From positions 1 through 32,554 of the forward strand of contig JAYMTA010000273.1 in NCBI GenBank assembly GCA_036897625.1: a stretch of 32,554 nt of DNA, given 5' to 3'. Shown here one piece after another: positions 30,451 to 32,554 of this stretch. The notes beneath the pieces were generated by a model. It did not search any database and was not told the DNA's origin. It worked only from the letters and a program-made list of their open reading frames with translations. Every line of letters starts with the position of its first letter. Within the stretch, counting starts at the first letter, position 1. Both the position numbers and the translations under genes were made by a program. This DNA comes from Pelargonium cotyledonis (Eukaryota; Streptophyta; Magnoliopsida; Geraniales; Geraniaceae).

Positions 30451-30645
30451 TGTATTGAGATCTTATCCTTATCACTCTACAACTACCATATGTGTTTAAA
30501 CTTTGAATTGAGATTAGGATCATAGCCACTTGCAATATATCTCTATCTTGTACCATGTTCATTGTGTATAAAAAGTTCCCACGTCTACTCTGATATATCT
30601 ATTAGAGAAGGCTCAATTCTTTTTAAATCATTTCTCACTTTTATA
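30451..30645 (+). repeat. Copia 3' LTR
   Basis: 195 bp from TGTATTGAGATCTTATCC to CTCACTTTTATA. It keeps the canonical TG start that the 5' copy has lost. TTGACGGG directly in front is a weak polypurine tract. Confidence 0.9.
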
Positions 30646-31472
30646 AATCACGTACGTAGATCTTCGAAAGACAGAGAAAAACAATCACAAATATGTTTCT
30701 ACATTGACAAGGTCAAGAATATCGCATCAGGTGAACTTCCTTACTTAAACTTTCCATTGAAGCCTCCTTTTCTATCTTTAGGTCAAACTTCTATGAAAAT
30801 AGACGAGTTTTATTTATGAATATTAACTTAATTTTTTCTTATCATTGTCTCTTGTCAATGAATTGAACATGAGTAGTTGAATGTTGATTTAGTGATCAAG
30901 ATGTAGATAATGCATATTGATATGGCCTAATGTACTTCTCACCATAACTCCAACAGTGAAGACCTCAAATTGGAGCATTAAAGTGAAAATTAGCGACCGA
31001 AATAATTCAATATTGATAAGTTACCAACACCATACCCTATAGGTAACATTTATCATCCTGTTTATTTGGTATTCTTCTTTATTTGTCCCTCACACTTTAC
31101 TAACTTGATATTCAAATACGGTCGTAAGCTCATCCCTTTATGGCCATTTGTACAAATTTCAAAGAGGTCTACGACTAGAGAGGAAAAAAAGGGCAATTAA
31201 AAACATTTTGTGTGGCATCATATGTAGTAGTAACTTTGAATGAATGGATGATTATTGCAAGTGCTGATTTGAAAACGATAAGAAAATAAGACTAAGATCA
31301 ACTTCAAAATACAAACAAGTTCAAGATGTCTAAACCATTTAACCCTGAATAAAAATTTGAAACTATAATTCAAAGAATTGAATAGTAACATAAATTACTA
31401 AAAAAATTCATAATTGATTTTTAAAAATTGAATAAATGTGGAGTAAAATTATGAATTTTCAACCTAAATCAA
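30646..31472. other. Intergenic, no gene supported
   Basis: A short open frame around 30660-30819 ends KNIASGELPYLNFPLKPPFL and then a short tail. It looks less random than most, but I recognise no family and it overlaps the LTR end at its start. The rest is AT-rich without recognisable structure. Confidence 0.35.
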
Positions 31473-32155
31473 TTTTTTTTTAAATACAAAACTAATACTT
31501 TATTTCTTTAAATTAGACAATAAAAAGACAAGTAGGACGAAGAGATCAAAAACCTAACTAACTCGTGGACCAGTCGGTTCGTAGACCAAGCCAAAAATAG
31601 AAAACTAACATGAGCCACAATGGCTAAACCATCATGAATAATCAAACGTAAGGAACTAGATTCCTCCCCCATCAACTTGAATAATCATGTTGAAGGCAAT
31701 GAAATCCTCCCTTTTAATCTGAAGAACACGAACAAGTGACAACGATTGCACTTGAAGTTTACGCCGACCACATGGAGTGCACTGCCAACTGCCTCTCGTC
31801 ATCATCGTGTATGCTATCTGATCCAACAATAAACTCAAAGGCTGATTTGATGACTCAGTTGGCTAGATAAGTATCTTCCAAGCCACCTTCTTCTTTCCAA
31901 TCGCCTCTTGCAGCCCTGCGCGCACACCAACAAAAAATCTACCGCGAATTTACGTCGCCACTTTGCATATCCTAACAAAATCTTAACTTTCTATCAAAGT
32001 AAGAGCTCGCTCTTTGAATGAGAAAAACCGCAATTTGCTATATATAAATTCAAGAGACTGTCGCCGCTCTGAAACTAAGAGCAGCCATACTTAAACCAAA
32101 ATTTTATTTGACTCTCAAAACAACAGAGATAAAGAGAGATACAAATCTTAATTTT
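31473..32155 (-). mobile_element. A-tailed unclassified retroposon, copy B
   Basis: Opposite-strand homologue of 19578-20408, about 12 kb away. On the minus strand it runs from about 32155 ('gttttgagagtca' near 32120) through 'agagcggcgacagtct', 'gaagaagaaggtggcttgg' and peptide RVLQIKREDFIAFNMIIQV to an A tail (T run at 31473-31481 on the plus strand). A stop after GGGI shortens the shared open frame. The 3' parts of the two copies differ, so they may be different subfamily members or independently rearranged. Confidence 0.5.
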
Positions 32156-32343
32156 TTTTAAAGAGCACATAATTACTGTTTTCAACCTAAATCTTTGTTA
32201 AAACGTTAGTCATTTAATTGATAAATATTAGCAAACCCTTTTTTTTTTTTTTTTGCTTTTTCTTTTTTAAGTTTCAACCCCAGCTTGAATTAAACATTAT
32301 TTACAATACCTGATTTTCAATTTGAGAGAGTTTCACGTAAAAA
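32156..32343. other. AT-rich spacer with poly(T) run
   Basis: A run of T (about 32238-32254) and AT-rich sequence between retroposon copy B and the Helitron end. The T run could be the tail of another minus-strand retroposon, but nothing else supports that. Confidence 0.4.
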
Positions 32344-32554
32344 TCTACATATATTTGTTAAAGTTGGTGAGAATGCATGAGAAGTTGCAACCTCGTCAAC
32401 TTTAACAATTTGGAACATTTTTCTTGCTACTACCTCAAATGGAATTTCACTTACTTTCGGTTACAAAAAAATAACTCATTAGCTAATGACAATTATACTA
32501 ATAGTAATTACTATAGAAATCACTAATATATGTTAGTTAACATTATAGCATAGG
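32344..32554 (+). mobile_element. 5' end of a second Helitron copy, runs off the window
   Basis: From TCTACATATATTTG, preceded by A, this aligns along its whole visible length with the first ~200 bp of the Helitron at 14124-13293 read on the minus strand. Shared phrases include 'gttaaagttggtgag', 'aatttgga', 'acaaaaaaata' and 'tagtaatt'. Homology begins exactly at the TC terminus in both places, which confirms the element boundary. The 3' end lies outside the window. Confidence 0.75.

Larger units (their letters stand above)
25967..30645 (+). mobile_element. Ty1/Copia LTR retrotransposon, near full length, inactive
   Basis: This 4679-bp element has 195-bp LTRs at both ends, a tRNA-iMet-type primer-binding site, gag-pol domains in Copia order (gag, protease, integrase, reverse transcriptase, RNase H) and a short purine-rich tract before the 3' LTR. 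The LTRs differ at about 20 sites (roughly 10-11%), so the insertion is old. At least 15 stops interrupt gag-pol; several are explained by C-to-T or G-to-A changes such as TGG to TAG/TGA and CAA to TAA, as expected after cytosine methylation and deamination. Flanking pentamers (TAGAG and AATCA) do not match, so the target duplication has decayed or one end has been altered. Confidence 0.92.

Noticed and set aside
30562-30819. An 85-codon frame as a host gene
   Set aside because: It starts inside the Copia 3' LTR, and its remaining ~50 residues match no family I recognise.

Overview
The window looks like nuclear DNA of a flowering plant, most likely a eudicot. It is AT-rich, the recognisable host genes have introns, and about two thirds of the sequence is transposable-element debris of typical plant families. 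I see no rRNA gene, intact tRNA gene or CRISPR array. The only host gene family I can support is LOR (LURP-one-related, DUF567), present as a minus-strand tandem cluster between 1.0 and 9.4 kb.

Layout. 1-4.3 kb: LOR gene 1 (three exons, 1047-2798) with a Stowaway MITE in its second intron, and a CACTA MITE upstream (3084-3342). 4.3-5.65 kb: a non-autonomous Mutator-like element with a perfect 9-bp target-site duplication and a GC-rich interior, a Pack-MULE candidate. 6.2-7.1 kb: LOR gene 2 (three exons). 7.8-9.35 kb: a SINE-like repeat and two broken LOR copies. One lacks exon 1. The other has lost exon 1 and the first half of exon 2 and is fused tail-to-head to the first. 9.5-12.56 kb: two solo LTRs, the second about 1.75 kb long and full of degenerate minisatellites.

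12.8-14.3 kb: an inverted-repeat DNA transposon split by an 832-bp non-autonomous Helitron. A second copy of that Helitron family begins at 32344 and runs off the window. 14.47-18.0 kb: a dead L1-type LINE on the minus strand with DUF4283, reverse transcriptase, zf-RVT and RNase H remnants, but no endonuclease region. 18.1-20.4 kb: a degraded CACTA-like MITE, a LINE RNase H tail and an A-tailed unclassified retroposon, whose sister copy lies inverted at 31.47-32.15 kb.

20.47-22.4 kb: a long-TIR element interrupted inside one TIR by a TRIM retrotransposon with a 5-bp target duplication. 22.5-25.4 kb: Gypsy gag remnants and their probable LTR on the minus strand. 25.97-30.65 kb: a nearly full-length but inactive Ty1/Copia element on the plus strand, with 195-bp LTRs.

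LOR genes 1 and 2 are the only loci I would call plausibly functional. The rest is a nested record of insertions that can be ordered in time. I found no convincing new multi-gene system. The most unusual points are the chimeric LOR pseudogene, the Pack-MULE candidate, the nested TRIM and Helitron, and a duplicated snRNA-type promoter module inside the Helitron.
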